From the NCBI GenBank assembly GCA_949357655.1, contig CASHTG010000011.1:434001-498000 (forward strand): DNA of 64,000 bases, read 5' to 3'. A model generated the notes under the pieces. It made no database searches. It had not been told where the DNA came from and worked only from the letters and a program-made list of their open reading frames with translations. The DNA comes from Parascedosporium putredinis (taxonomy: Eukaryota; Ascomycota; Sordariomycetes; Microascales; Microascaceae). The position numbers and the translations under genes were made by a program. Shown here in pieces: positions 43,775 through 56,100 of this stretch. Every line of letters starts with the position of its first letter. The stretch's first letter is position 1.

Positions 43775-45748
43775 TTAGTGCGCCGCCTTCTCGACGTCGT
43801 TCGTCCCGGTGGGAACATCATCACCGCCGTAGGCGTACTTGCTCTTGGCACGGATCCTGGCGCCGTACTTCCAGAAGGCAAAGGGGATGGCGCAGCAGGC
43901 AAGGCTGAGGAAGGCGAGGAGGGACGAGGCCCACTGGTCACCGAGTCTGTCGTACATGTATTCGGTGAAGAGGACAACGGCCGCGCCCCAGAAGGAACGG
44001 ATGCAAGTCTTGGCGGCGAGGGCGGAGGCGGCCTGGTGCTGGTAGCAGTCAACGAGGTAGTTGTTGGCCGAGTTGTAGAGGAAGATGAAGCCGAAGCCGA
44101 CGGGGAGACCGCCCATCATGGGGCCGATCCAGTGGAGGTCGGGGTAGGAGGTCAGGCGAAGATGAAGAGGCCGACGGGGATGAACCAGCAGCTGACCATC
44201 ATGGGGATAAGGCGGACTTCGGCGGGGGTGGCCGTTGTGCTTGTTGACACGCTTGATGTAGTCTTTGTTGACGAGGGCGCGCAAGCAGCCGAAGCGAGAG
44301 TCTTGAAAAGGTCGTTTGTTAGCTGATGATCAATTAAGGCGTGGAGGGGGAGAAATAAGAAGAAAGGAACAAAAGGGTTTGCTGAGAGATTACTTACACC
44401 AACGGCGATGGGGATGAAGGAGAGACCAGTGTGGCCGGACGACCAACCCTTCCTCTGCTCATAAATGATGGGGAAGGCAACGAAGAACATGTACAGAAGA
44501 CCATACAGGACAGACATGTACAAGCTGATGAGGAAGACGATGAGCTCGCCGAAGAGGAGCTGGAAGGGTCGCCACAGGAAGATGCGAAGACGCTCAGACA
44601 TGGGCCTCAGGTCAAGGTCCTGCTCGGTGACGTAGTCCGTGTTGCCCGTCTCCTTGCGGAGCTTCTTGGCGCGGGCGGCGAGAATGGTGGGGGCATAGGT
44701 CTCGGGGATGGTGAAGGTGATGAGGATCCAGGCGACGCCAGCGAGGATGAGCTGCAGCCAGTAGAGCCAGCGCCAGCCGGCGGCGTCGGAGAGGAAACCG
44801 CCGGCGAGGGGACCGATGGCGGGGCCGATGAAGGGGGCGGCGGAGAAGACGGCCATGGGGACGCCGCGCTCCTCGTTCTTCCACAGATCTGCGAGGGTGC
44901 CGCCGACGAGGGTCATGGGGGCGGAGAAGGCGATGCCGTCGATGGCGCGGCATACGAGGAGGGTTTCGATGTTTTGGGCAACGGCGCAGGGGATGATGAA
45001 GATGACAGCCAGAGCGAGGGTGGAGGCGCTGGGAGGATTGAGGGTTAGCGAAGAGAAAATAAATCAGGAATAAAGAGAAGAAGAACTCACTAGATGATGC
45101 GTCGGCCGTAAATTTCAGAGAGGGCGCAAACACCATGGGACCGATACCGAAACCCATGACGAAAAAGGAGATACTGGCCAGGGTCAACTCGGTGCTGGCG
45201 TTGAACTCCTGGCGACGCCGCCAATGTCGGCCGTGATGACGGAAGACTCGAAAGCGACGACGAAGCAGGTAAAAGCGACCACCATGGTACAGTACCACTT
45301 TCGGGCCTTGGACCAGTTCTTGGGGTTACCGGGGTCGTTGGGCTCAAACGTGACGAGCCTGTAGTTGCCGGCCTCGCCGGTGCCTTCCTTGGGAGGGCCG
45401 GGAATCTCGCCGCCGCGGGTCTCGACGCGGTACTCGTCCATGTTGGCCTCGGCGGTGAGGGTGCGGTAGGGCAAGTTCACGTCGAGGGCGTCGTCCCTCT
45501 GGGCCTTGACGGACTCGGTGGTCTTGGTGCGGGAGAGGCGGCGCAGGCTGAGGAGCGCGACCCCGCCGGGTAGGTTGGGGGTGGGCATTTCGGGTCACGA
45601 TGGGGGCGAACTGCACGTCCGCGTCGGTGTCGCTGGAGTCGTGGTGGGCATCGTGGTGGTGGTGGTCCTGCAGCCGGGCGTGGGAGGCTTGTGGGGTGGG
45701 TACCAGGGTTGGGAGGGTGGAGGAGGAAGCACTGGCTGCTTGCTCCAT
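43775..45748 (-). CDS. MFS multidrug transporter, DHA1 family
   Basis: The protein has a hydrophilic N-terminus with a His/Asp-rich stretch, then the FEPNDPGNPKNWSKARKWY segment typical of fungal drug:H+ antiporters. TM1 starts FTCFVVAFESSVITADI. Motif A-like LVGGTLADLWKNEERG and the helices WRWLYWLQLILAGVAWILI and LFGELIVFLISLYMSVLYGL are clear. The C-terminal half continues RALVNKDYIKRVNKHNG, PMMVSCWFIPVGLFIFAW, IGPMMGGLPVGFGFIFLY and a tail to 43775. It resembles TPO1/FLU1-type 12-helix pumps. There are at least two introns (near 44305-44395 and 45035-45092). About five frame breaks occur, near 45590, 45219, 45124, 44226 and 44157; most are single-base losses in runs. It faces away from the Zn2Cys6 gene and is a plausible target of it. 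Confidence 0.85.
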
Positions 45749-48700
45749 GGCGTGGGTGCGGACAGACGGTAGAGTTTTTCTGAGAGAGAGTGTGTGTGTA
45801 TATACGTGTGTGTGTTATGTTCAAACCAGAATGGTTGGCTGTTCCAAGTTTCTTACATGAGATATGGAAGGGAAGAGGAGGGGAGAGAAAAGGGGGATTA
45901 TACAAGAAGGGGTATAAAGAAAGAACTTGAACCAAAAGACTGTACCAAGCCAGCAACAAGATTCAGGGGAAAAAGAGGGCCGCCGTGTTCTATTTATCAT
46001 TTTCCGTAAATTCGCAAGGCTCCACCTCGTACCTTCCGCCTCATCCCCGACCGGAAGGCCCGCGGCTACAAGATGGATGCTTCTGGCGGAAGGGAAAGAA
46101 AAAAAGATACGTGCTGGGGAGCCAACAGCAGAAAAAGGCTAACGTAAACGCCGAACCCCCTTGACAGGCACGAGGACCGGAGCTGGGGCCCCACTTCAAG
46201 ATTGTACGGAGGGCCCACGTCTCTCGCTGTCCCAAGGCGTACATCCCTACCCAAGGGCCATTGCGCATCATCGACGCTCATCCACAGCGCCGGTTTGGCT
46301 CCGGCCGCTCGGTACGTACCGGGCCCCACTGTCTCCGGCTTGGCCAATGGTGATCGGCGGATAGGGCTCCATCGCCTGCGTCTGGCCCGAGCTCACGCCT
46401 TTTTCAAAGATTTTCCCTCTTTCTTTTTTGCTTCTCTGGGATGTGGGGGCGGTTTGGGCTCGTACGAGCGTCTGTGAGTGGTCGAGGGGGATAACTCGGC
46501 ATCTGTGGGGCATTCTTGTCTTTTTTTGCGTGTCTGTTGGAACTGGAACTGGGTGATGGCGACTAGGTGAAATTACGGACGCTAGGAGCAAGGAGGAAAA
46601 AAAACAAAATCCTTGTCGAGGATGATGTCTTGGGGCTTTGGGGACATTTGGCCAAGATTTCGTGGTTTTGGTTGTTGTTGGACGTCTTGGAGAGATTCAC
46701 GACACGACGTCCTGATTGCGCGTTCAAGTCGGCACCCACCCTTTACCAATATGCTCGCCTTGCCTGGGCAACCTTTGACACCTGGTTTTCTTACATCTTT
46801 CAAAGTCTTGAACAATCCTGAGTCGTCGAAATTTTCGATTTCATTTTCATCTTCTTCGAAACCGCGCTGCAATGGATGAGTTTTCGTCAGGAGCAGAAAT
46901 GTATGAGTCTGGCGGTGAAATGTCGGCATTGGCAAGGTGCTTTTGCCCATGTCCCTCCAGGGCGGGCGCTAGGCTTCTTTCGGACTGAAGGGCTTGCAGG
47001 GATTTGCAAGTGTAGCTCCTCGATCAAGCTTTCTCGAAGCGTCATCGTTCGTTTGAGCCTCGGTCACCCGAGGTAACAAGGCAATCCTCATACTTTCCAC
47101 GTACAAAACAAAGAAGAGAAAATCCACCTATTTGGAACGTTTCCTCTTCTTGCTCAAGCGCCAAAATCCCCGACCGGATCGCGGCTCGTGGCACCTTGCT
47201 TGGGCCAAGAGTCTCCATGACATTGACAAACGAGCCGTCAACTTAGTCTGTCTCTTCCCCTTTTCTCGACTCCTTCCAACGGGTTAGGTAGCCACTTCGT
47301 GTCTCATGCATACTTCTTCCCAAGAGGGGATGGGTTTTGGAGAAGAGATTACGGTTAATTGGAGAGGGGATATTGACAAAGGTTCCGCGTCTTTTTATCT
47401 GGATTCGCCCCCAACGAATACATGTAGGATTTGTTCCACCTGAATCTCTTTCTTCTCTTTTTATCATTCTTTCTATAAGTGGAGCTCGTTAAGCCGGTAG
47501 TGGGCCGCCCTTCCGCTGTGCCTCTGCTGCCAGAATCTTCGGAGATAACTTGGCATGCTGAGTGACGAGCCCAAATGCCCTCATCCTCGTGTTTTCTTGT
47601 CTCGATGCCTGAACGCCACCGTGACCTACACCTGAGATTTGTCTGCAAGCGTCACGGTGGTCCCTCGGAAAGATTCTCTCACGTTTCTTGGTATATCATT
47701 GCCATCATGTCTCCTCTCCGGCCCTGTTTCCCCCTCCCACCCCCACCTCTCCCCCAATCACTTCGATCAATGGACCTCGTGCGTCTTGGCGTCGACACTG
47801 CTGATATCACTGATATAATGCGACACCCACTCGGACCGACCTTCCTGAACTCAATCAGAGAGAGCTTCTGGTCATAGACCCAGAGCACTGAAACCTTTTC
47901 GAACCCCAGACCTTGTTTCGCGAGCACAGCAGAACAAAGGGGAGTGGCGTCTTGCTCCATATCCCTCACCGGCCCGAACGGTTGGCTCATTTCCCTCGAG
48001 TCCTGATCGTCCTTTGTTCATTTGTGCTACTGGTCCTTTTTCTTTTTGCCCTATTTCACTTCTTCCAACTCAGCTTTTAGGGACAACCATGACCAGGTCT
48101 TCGACAAACATCTTCCAGGATAATTGCTATCAACTGCAGCCAATCTCTTGGCTAGTCAGGCCGGCCCGAGTCTTGTCCAAGCGGAGTGGGGCCGAGGAGT
48201 CAATGGCAATGGCGACAATGCTGACTTGGGATCCATTGGATAGATGTGAGTGCATGTGGGATAAATACCCAGGAGGGGCCATTCTGTCGCATTCTGACCC
48301 CCAAAGCACACGAGTGACTGTGACTACATGTATGACTAGTTGGCGGGCCCCACACAAGGTACGAAGTGAACGGAGCATACGCCGCTAGTTAGCCGAAGCC
48401 AACCGCGTGACATCCGGATGGAAACACTAAGAAAACAGCGTTGATCTACATTCATGCCTGTCTTATCGACCTGACATTCCGCCAACCAATTTGCTATGAG
48501 GCCCAGATTTTCTATATCATTTTCCGTCTAATCCAACCGCCGAGAGGAGTCCCCAGCATATCCAGAACTCCTTCCTGTTCTTATCTCGCCTTTCCCCCTT
48601 TGATTTGGGATGCCGGAGGGGCAGAAGGGAGTTTAAAAAAAAAAAAAAAAAGAAAGATAGAAAAAGTACAAGGAAAAAGAGTAAACCTAGCCATCGAACG

Positions 48701-48753
48701 CTGATCCTTTGCTCAAAGCAGAAACCTAAGAAAACAAAAAGGTGACCATCACC
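45749..48753. other. intergenic, 3.0 kb
   Basis: It lies between the 5' end of the MFS gene and the 3' end of the Zn2Cys6 gene. An A17 tract is at 48635-48651, and TACATGTA octamers are at 47419-47426 and 48325-48332. Several short frames have no domain. Confidence 0.4.
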
Positions 48754-51581
48754 TCATATCACGCCCCTTTCTCGCTCTATCTGTCTCGCCGCCTCCTCGC
48801 ACAAACTATCCAACGCGACCGTGAGCGGCGCGAAGTCCGTTTCCGTCTTGCTCACGACCGCGAGATGCCGCGCCACCCTGCTGACGAGGGCCAGGTCAGC
48901 CTCGCGGTCCGCGAGGTTGGTCGTCGACACGTCATTCTTGGCGCTGCCGCCCTGGTCGCCGAGCGCGTCGCGGAGGAGAAAAGCGCAGGGAATATTGGCT
49001 TGGCAGGCGCCGAAGAGCATGGCGACGATGGACGGGTACGGGTGATGCTCGAGGACGGCGTCGGCGATGTGGAGCACGGCGCGGGATACCCGGCGGACGA
49101 CGGGGTAGTCGGGGAGATCGGCGTCGCACTGGATCGGCGTCGGGACGCCGGCGCGGAGGGCGGCGACTTTGCGGAGCATGAAGATGATGCCCATGTAGCC
49201 GGTGATGAGGACGTCGCTGAGGGCCCAGACGAGGTTGACGTCGTCGGAGCGTCTCTTGATCCAGTCGTCCTGAGGGAGAGATTAGTAAGTTGGTAGGGTT
49301 TCGAGTGTAGATATGGGTTTTGGGCAAGGGAGGCTTGGAACCTACCAACTGCCACTCTTTAAACATTTTTCAATATCGGAACACAGTTCCATCGTACGAT
49401 CGAGGACGGACTCGGGATGATCCATCGCCGCGGCAGGCGAGTCGACGAGCTGGAAGAACTGCGCCAAGATGAGGGTGATGCGCGAGCTGACGATGAAGCA
49501 CGACGTGGACACGGCGCCGGGCCCCGTGGCGGTCTCCTCGGGGAGATTTTCGGCAGGTTGACCTTCCAGTGGTCGAGGCTGGAGGCGAGGACGGGCGGGG
49601 TATCGCAGAGGAGGCGGAAGAAGAGGTCGATCTGGATGAGCATCCACAGGCTCTTGCGGTCGCCGTCCTTGATGATGGAGCCGACGGCGGAGGAGGCGTT
49701 GCCGTCGAGGTTGTGTAGGTTGAGGCCCTGGGCGTAGCGGCAGGTGAATTTGAAGGTTTTCCAGAAGAGCTCGTGGTCAAAGTATTCGATGGTTGTGCGG
49801 CTCTGGAGCGATGAACGACGCATGGGTTGGGGATTAGCGGGATGTCATTTTTGGTAAGAACGCTTGGATATTCTCTCCATGACTATGTGGAGGGAAAGGG
49901 GATGTCTATGCAATTACCATGGAGAGAGCCGCCACAAAATCCATCAAGGTCCCCGTGGCCTGGCGCTGCCATGCGGGTAGCGTACGGAGGCAGCAGATGT
50001 AGAGTTGCCTCAGGTAGGACGATTGATTGGGTTGTTGGGCGTCGTTTACCGGGAACCAGCAGCCCTCAAACAAGATACAGTAGTAGATGACCCAGATCGC
50101 CGGATCGATGTCTACGTGCGGAATACCCTCAAGGTCAGGCATCATCTCTATCAGTTTCCGGGGAAGAGATTGGTGAACGCGTCCTCGGGCATCCTAGTAA
50201 AGTAGTCTTGAGGAGCTTCATGTCAGCATGAGAACGAGGCGGGCCTCCCTTGTCTTTCTTGGTTCCCTTCTTTTCGATACGTACTCTTGATCCATATCTT
50301 GGCTAGATCGGAAGGGATCGAAATCTGTTCCGTCACAGTCGCCGTCGCCAGCCCCTTGACGCGGATCCTCTCGACTTGAATCAACGCATTGGTCAAAACC
50401 GCCGCGGCGTCCAGAGGAAGCCCGTCCGAGGCCTCGCGTAGGAAATCCGGCGAACGCGTCCCCGTCCATATAGAGCATGGTCCAGAGAAAGAGATGCTGC
50501 TGCTGCCCATTTTGGCGGCACGCGGCGGCGGAACCGGCAGCGGAGGATGCGTTCTGGAGGTGGGGGAGTCTAGGTCTGTGCTGGTGGCGCGGGAAGGGGT
50601 GGCAAATGGCTCGGGCGCTCGAGAGCTCGTACCGGAACTCGGGTCCGTGTCGGGACCGGTGCTGCTGCTGTCGGCATTGGATCTGTTGTTTGTGAGGGAT
50701 TCCTCGACGCGCTGGAGCCTCTCGAGGATAATGGAGAGGGGGATGAATCGGTCGGTCTGAGGCAGTGTTAGAGTGAGTCCACTCAAATAAGAGGAAATAA
50801 CAAAAGGCCGGTGATGGAAGAGGTGAGGCTGCACCGAAAGCGGCACGGGGTGTCACGGAAGGGGATTCGTAGGGTGTGGGTACATACGCCGTTGGGTCAG
50901 TTGCGGGCCTGGGCCGTCTCTTCAGCCGCTGCGGGTACACGCACGCAACGCCCCGAGCCTTGCATCTTTCGCATTCTGGGAGAATACGGCTGCATCGAAT
51001 CTAAGTAATGGTGGGCACGGTCGCCGGACGAGGCCATTGTGCACCTACGTCAGCCGGCGTCCATGCAGACGCGCACCAGGCGCATGGCATCTCTTACTAA
51101 GGCTGGGGGAGGGGGATTCAGGGCGAAGGATAAAAATGTGTGCGGGGAGTGGAATGGAATGGGATGGCGATATGCAGCCATTGGTGATCCGCGCGAGGCG
51201 GGATTCCGCAACGCGGACGGGGCAAGTGCAATTTTTCTTTTATGATGGGGAAGAAGTGGAACATGGTGTGCGGCGTAGGGGATCTTTGTGATTTGATCCT
51301 TTTTCATCGTCGCCTTTTGCGGACAAACCGAAACCATACTCACTTTGCGGTCCTTGCAGCGTTTGCACTATTCCGTCCTCTTCGTCAGCGCTCCTGATAC
51401 TTGACATGTAATACATCCAGTACGAGTTCAGGGATTAAAAAAACGTGGGGTGGGAGTACCAGGGGGAGGGAAGGATGAGTGGAACGGGGCGGAGTGCGAA
51501 AGTGCGAAAGTGCGAAAGTCCGCCGCACAGGGAGGCAGCTCGACTCACGGCAATTGGGTTCAGGTTACCCCTTTCGTCCAT
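48754..51581 (-). CDS. Zn2Cys6 fungal-specific transcription factor
   Basis: Exon 1 (51581-51549) encodes MDERGNLNPIA. A 24-nt microexon (51367-51344) encodes CKRCKDRK. Exon 3 starts at 51000 with IRCSRILPECERCKARGVAC and VYPQRLKRRP, completing a canonical six-cysteine zinc cluster. A linker (TDRFIPLSIILERLQRVEE) and a Ser/Pro-rich stretch follow. The regulatory middle homology domain reads VDIDPAIWVIYYCILFEGC, PAWQRQATGTLMDFVAALS, EYFDHELFWKTFKFTCRYAQ and LWMLIQIDLFFRLLCDTPP. The C-terminus VARHLAVVSKTETDFAPLT ends at 48754. Two single C losses interrupt the frame, near 50160 and 49537. The gene is divergent from the ABC transporter at 53160, so it is likely to regulate that pump, the MFS pump or both. 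Confidence 0.85.
51494..51525. repeat. 8-nt direct repeats in regulator intron 1
   Basis: GTGCGAAA occurs three times in tandem (51494-51517) followed by GTCCG. Related GTCCGAAA-GTCCGAAC is at 52401-52416 in the shared promoter. The repeats contain the CCG/CGG triplets favoured by zinc-cluster proteins. Confidence 0.55.
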
Positions 51582-53159
51582 TCCACGAAAGTGAAGAAAA
51601 ACAATGGACAAAGATTGGTAGAAATGAGCGGTGACTAATGGTGCCAAGCAGGAAAAAGAAGGAATCAGCGTCGTTCGGGGAAAGGTGAAGCTACTGATGC
51701 GCCAATTGTTCGTGCAAAGGACGTAGCTGCTAGATGGCGAGGAGGGTTTGGTTGCTTTTGGCCCAAGAAGGGAAGAATTGTTGCGTGACGGAGATTCGAG
51801 AGTCCGCCCAAACCGTCGTAGACGGTTTTACCATTGCTCAGTCCGTCCCTGGGCGCTTGTTTATTAATAATAGTCGGAAAGGAGCTAGCAGCCCAGTGCT
51901 CACTCTCCTCTCCCGGTCGGCTCGATGACTCGTTCCGGAAGAGGACCACCCATTTTCTTTTGTCAGCCGGTCTCCGCGGGTAGCGGCAGCGGGGCGGAGG
52001 GAAGAGTAGGTCCGTTCCGCTGGTGTTGTTTGACAATGACCGTTTCATCTGATGTGTGGTGGTAGGGTACGGTCCCGAGGATTCGGTGCGCTATTCTGTT
52101 GCCTGGCCTCCTTGCCCCAAGGCATGCATCCTCCTTGTCACCGTTGACGCACCCGTCCAACGCGATGGATGGTTCCAAGGATGGAATACGTGCAATGTCG
52201 TGCTTTCAAACAATGACCTGGGCGCCAGTTCGTTTCGTACTTCGTACAAATGAGCAAGCAAGCTGTCATTGAGGATCCACAAGTTCCCAAAATTGCCCAG
52301 CGCGGCGAGCCAAAAGCGGAAGCGTACTCACCTGAAGCTCGCACTTTGTCACTGCGGCTTGATTTCTCTTGTTAGGCAGCGTACTTCGCACCTTGGCAGA
52401 GTCCGAAAGTCCGAACTTCCGCTTTCCCTAGACCAAAAATTCTATTGCCGGGCCGCTACCCTCCTTTTGCCCCCTTCAACGAGCCCGCGTTGATTACACA
52501 TCGCTCTCACTTTCACTTTTCCGCCTGGGAATCTAATGTTGTTTTTCTTGCCAAGGGCGGATCTCCTCCCAAAGAGGGTCCCGGCTGTGCAGCCCGGTGG
52601 GGGAGGGGCCATCGGGGAAAACCCACAGGGCTTGTCGAGGAGCGGGTGAGGTAGGTCGGCGATAAACTATCCGCGATGAGACCAGGTCCTTCAGTCCAGA
52701 CCCTAAAGAGACGGAGGCGGCCCTACGGGCTTTTTATGACCGATGGTCCGCTAGGGACCTCTCGCCCAAGAACAGGGCAGCTCTCCATCAATTATTTTTT
52801 TCGGTTGGACTGGAGCACGAGCACGCCAAGACGCGACAAAAATTGCAAGTGCATCGGAAGCGGATGCGGAGCAACGAAGAATCGGCGTTTGTGTTTGCCT
52901 CTCCCTAGCTCGTGCCCATAAATAAGCTATTCCCCTGTTTCATTTTATTTTTCCCTTTCCGAATTGCGATTGTGCCTTTCTATCGTCATAGATCACAGGA
53001 TTTCATCTTGTCCGCATCACTCTTTCTTAGGGATTCTCGCTTGCATGCGCGCGACCCCTCCTCTTGTCTTTACTTCTTCTCCTTACTACCAATCTTGAAC
53101 ACCCTCATCCCGTCAAACAGTCAAATCCCCTTTTCCAACCTAGATTGGCCACCGCCAAC
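51582..53159. promoter_or_regulatory. divergent promoter region, regulator and ABC transporter
   Basis: The 1.6 kb between the two start codons should hold both promoters. TCCGCGGG at about 51974-51981 differs by one base from the yeast pleiotropic drug response element. GTCCGAAA and GTCCGAAC lie at 52401-52416. A T-rich and CT-rich stretch precedes the transporter ATG. No gene is visible. Confidence 0.4.
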
Positions 53160-56100
53160 ATGACCTCCGACATCAAAGCCGGAGGGGCGGAAGACACGAC
53201 CCCGGGCGCGACCCGGGCCGCGTCCACCATCTCCAGCAACATGCCCCAAGAAAAGGAAATAGTCCCCTCGTCCGCATGCGGATCCACGACCACCGTGGCC
53301 GAGAAGGACGGCGCTTCGCCCGCCTCCCACGATGATAACGACGATGAGCGCATCGACGAGGAGGTGCATGAGCTCGCCCGCCGACTCACCACCCAGTCCC
53401 ACGCCGTCCCCGGCACCCTCTTCCCCCTCCCCGTCGAGGGTCCTCTCGACCCCAGCAGCCCCAAGTTCAACCCGCGCCAGTGGGCCAAGGCCTTTACAAC
53501 CTGCGCTCCGACACATCAGAGGGCAGCGCCCCTCGCACCACGGGCGTGGCCTTCCGCAACCTCAGCGCTTTCGGTTTCGGTACCTCCACCTCCTTCCAGA
53601 ATAGCGTGGGCAACGTCTACCTCAAGAGCGTGTCCGCCCTCCGCAAGGTCAGCGGCGCCAAGGAGCAGCGCATCGACATCCTGCACGGTCTCGAGGGTGT
53701 CGTTCACAGCGGTGAGATGCTCGCCGTCCTGGGCCCACCGGGCTCCGGCTGCTCCACCTTCCTCAAGACCATCGCCGGCGACACCCACGGCTACCACGTG
53801 TCGGACGACGCCGTCATCAACTACCAGGGCGTCCACCCCAAGGAGATGAGGACCGCCTTCCGCGGCGAGGCCATCTACACGGCCGAGGTCGACCACCACT
53901 TTCCCCAGCTCACCGTCGGGGACACCCTGTACTTCGCCGCCCGCGCGCGCTGCCCCCGCACCATCCCCGAGGGCGTCTCCCGCCGCGAGTACGCCGAGCA
54001 CCTCCGCGACGTCACCATGGCCATGTTTGGCATCTCGCACACGAAAAACACCCGCGTCGGCGACGATTTTATCCGGGGTGTTAGCGGCGGCGAGAGGAAG
54101 CGCGTCACTATTGCCGAGGCCGCGCTGAGCTACTCCCGCTGCAGTGCTGGGATAACAGTACCCGTGGCCTCGACTCCGCCAACGCTCTCGAGTTCTGCCG
54201 CACGCTCAGGACCCAGGCCGACGTCATGGGAAGCACTTCGTGCGTGGCCATCTACCAAGCGTCCCAGGACGCGTACGATGTATGTGTACCTACCCCAAGA
54301 TACAAAATGAACTGCTTCATGCGTCGTCGCTTTACCCTTTTATCCACCCCTAGTGATAGCAACTAACTAACCATCCTTTCCACCATTCACAGATCTTTGA
54401 CAAAGTCGTCGTCCTCTACGACGGAAGACAAATCTTCTTCGGCAAAACCGACGAAGCCAAAGCCTACTTCGAAGGCCTCGGCTTCGTCTGCCCCGAGCAG
54501 CAGACCACCGCCGACTTCCTCACCTCCATGACCAGCGCCGCCGAGCGCATCGTCCGCCCCGGTTGGGAAGCCAAAGCCCCGCGCAGTGCCGACGAGTTCG
54601 CCGCCGCCTGGCGCGCCAGCCCCAGCGCGCCGCCGTGGCCGCCGACGTCGACGACTACCTCGCCCGCCACCCCTTTGGCGGCGAGCACTACGAGCGCTTC
54701 CTCGCGTCCCGCAAGGCCGATCAGTCGCGCGCGCAGCGCACAAAGTCCCCTTTACCCTGTCCTACTTTGAGCAGATGGCTCTCACTCTCTGGCGCAGCGC
54801 CGTGCTTCTCAAAAACGATCCTAGTATCCCCATCGTCATGCTCATCAACAACATCTTCGAGGCCCTCATCGTCGCCAGCGTCTTCTACGACCTCCCCGCC
54901 ACCACGGGCACCTTGTTCCGCCGCGCGATTCTCATCTTCTACGTCATCCTCATGAACGCCTTCTCTAGCATCCTAGAAATCCTCATGCTCTACGCCAAGC
55001 GCAACGTCATCGAGAAGCACTCCCGCTACGCCTTCTACCACCCCAGCGCCGAGGCACTCTCCTCCATGATCGTCGACCTCCCCTACAAGATCACCAACGC
55101 CATCTTCATGAACACCATCATGTACTTCATGGGCCACCTCCGCCGCGAGCCCGGCCCGTACTTCTACTTCCTGCTCATCTCCTTCACCATCACCATGTCC
55201 ATGTCCATGCTCTTCCGCCTCATCGCCTCCGTCTCCCGCTCCATCGACCAGGCCCTCGCCCCGGCCTCCATCCTTCTCCTCGCCATCGTCCTGTACACCG
55301 GTTTCGCGATTCCCCCGATTACATGGAAAAGTGGATCGGCTGGTTCCGCTGGATCAACCCCATCTACTACGGTCTCGAAAGCCTGTTCGTCAACGAATTC
55401 GTCGGCCGCTCTTTTCCCTGCACAACCTACGTACCCTCCGGCCCCGGCTACGACAACGTCGCCCCCAACCAGCGCATCTGCGCCACCACCGGTGCCGTCC
55501 CCGGTCAGGATACCGTGCAGGGCGCCGCCCATCTTTTAAGCTCATACGGCTTCCGCAGCGAGAACCGCTGGAGGAACTGGGGCGCCATCGTCGCATTCAC
55601 CATCCTCTTCATGTTGCTCCACCTCGTCGCCACCGAATACATTGCCGCCGAGCGCTCCGTGGCGAGGTCCTCCTCTTCACCCGCAAGGGCATGAAGAAGC
55701 AGCGCAAGCAGCCCAAGGGCGACGTCGAAGACGGGCCCTCCAACAAGGTCGTGCGCAGGGAGGCTGATGATTCGGACGCCCCTTCCAACGTCGAGAAGCA
55801 AGTCTCCGTCTTCCACTGGAAAGACGTGTGCTACGATATCAAGATCAAGAAGGAGCCTAGGAGGATTCTCGACAACGTCGACGGATGGGTCAAGCCAGGA
55901 ACCTTGACCGCCCTCATGGTATGTAACTTCCCACAACTTGAAATACACCACACCCGTAACCCGAGCTAACAATGCCAACAGGGCGTTTCCGGCGCCGGAA
56001 AAACCACCCTCCTCGACGTCCTCGCCAGCCGCGTCACCATGGGCGTCATCACCGGCGAGATGCTCGTCAACGGCCAAGAGCGCGACCAATCCTTCCAGCG

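Noticed and set aside
44431..45048. 205-residue plus-strand open frame rich in Glu and Gly
   Set aside because: Antisense shadow of the MFS transporter; biased composition and no domain.
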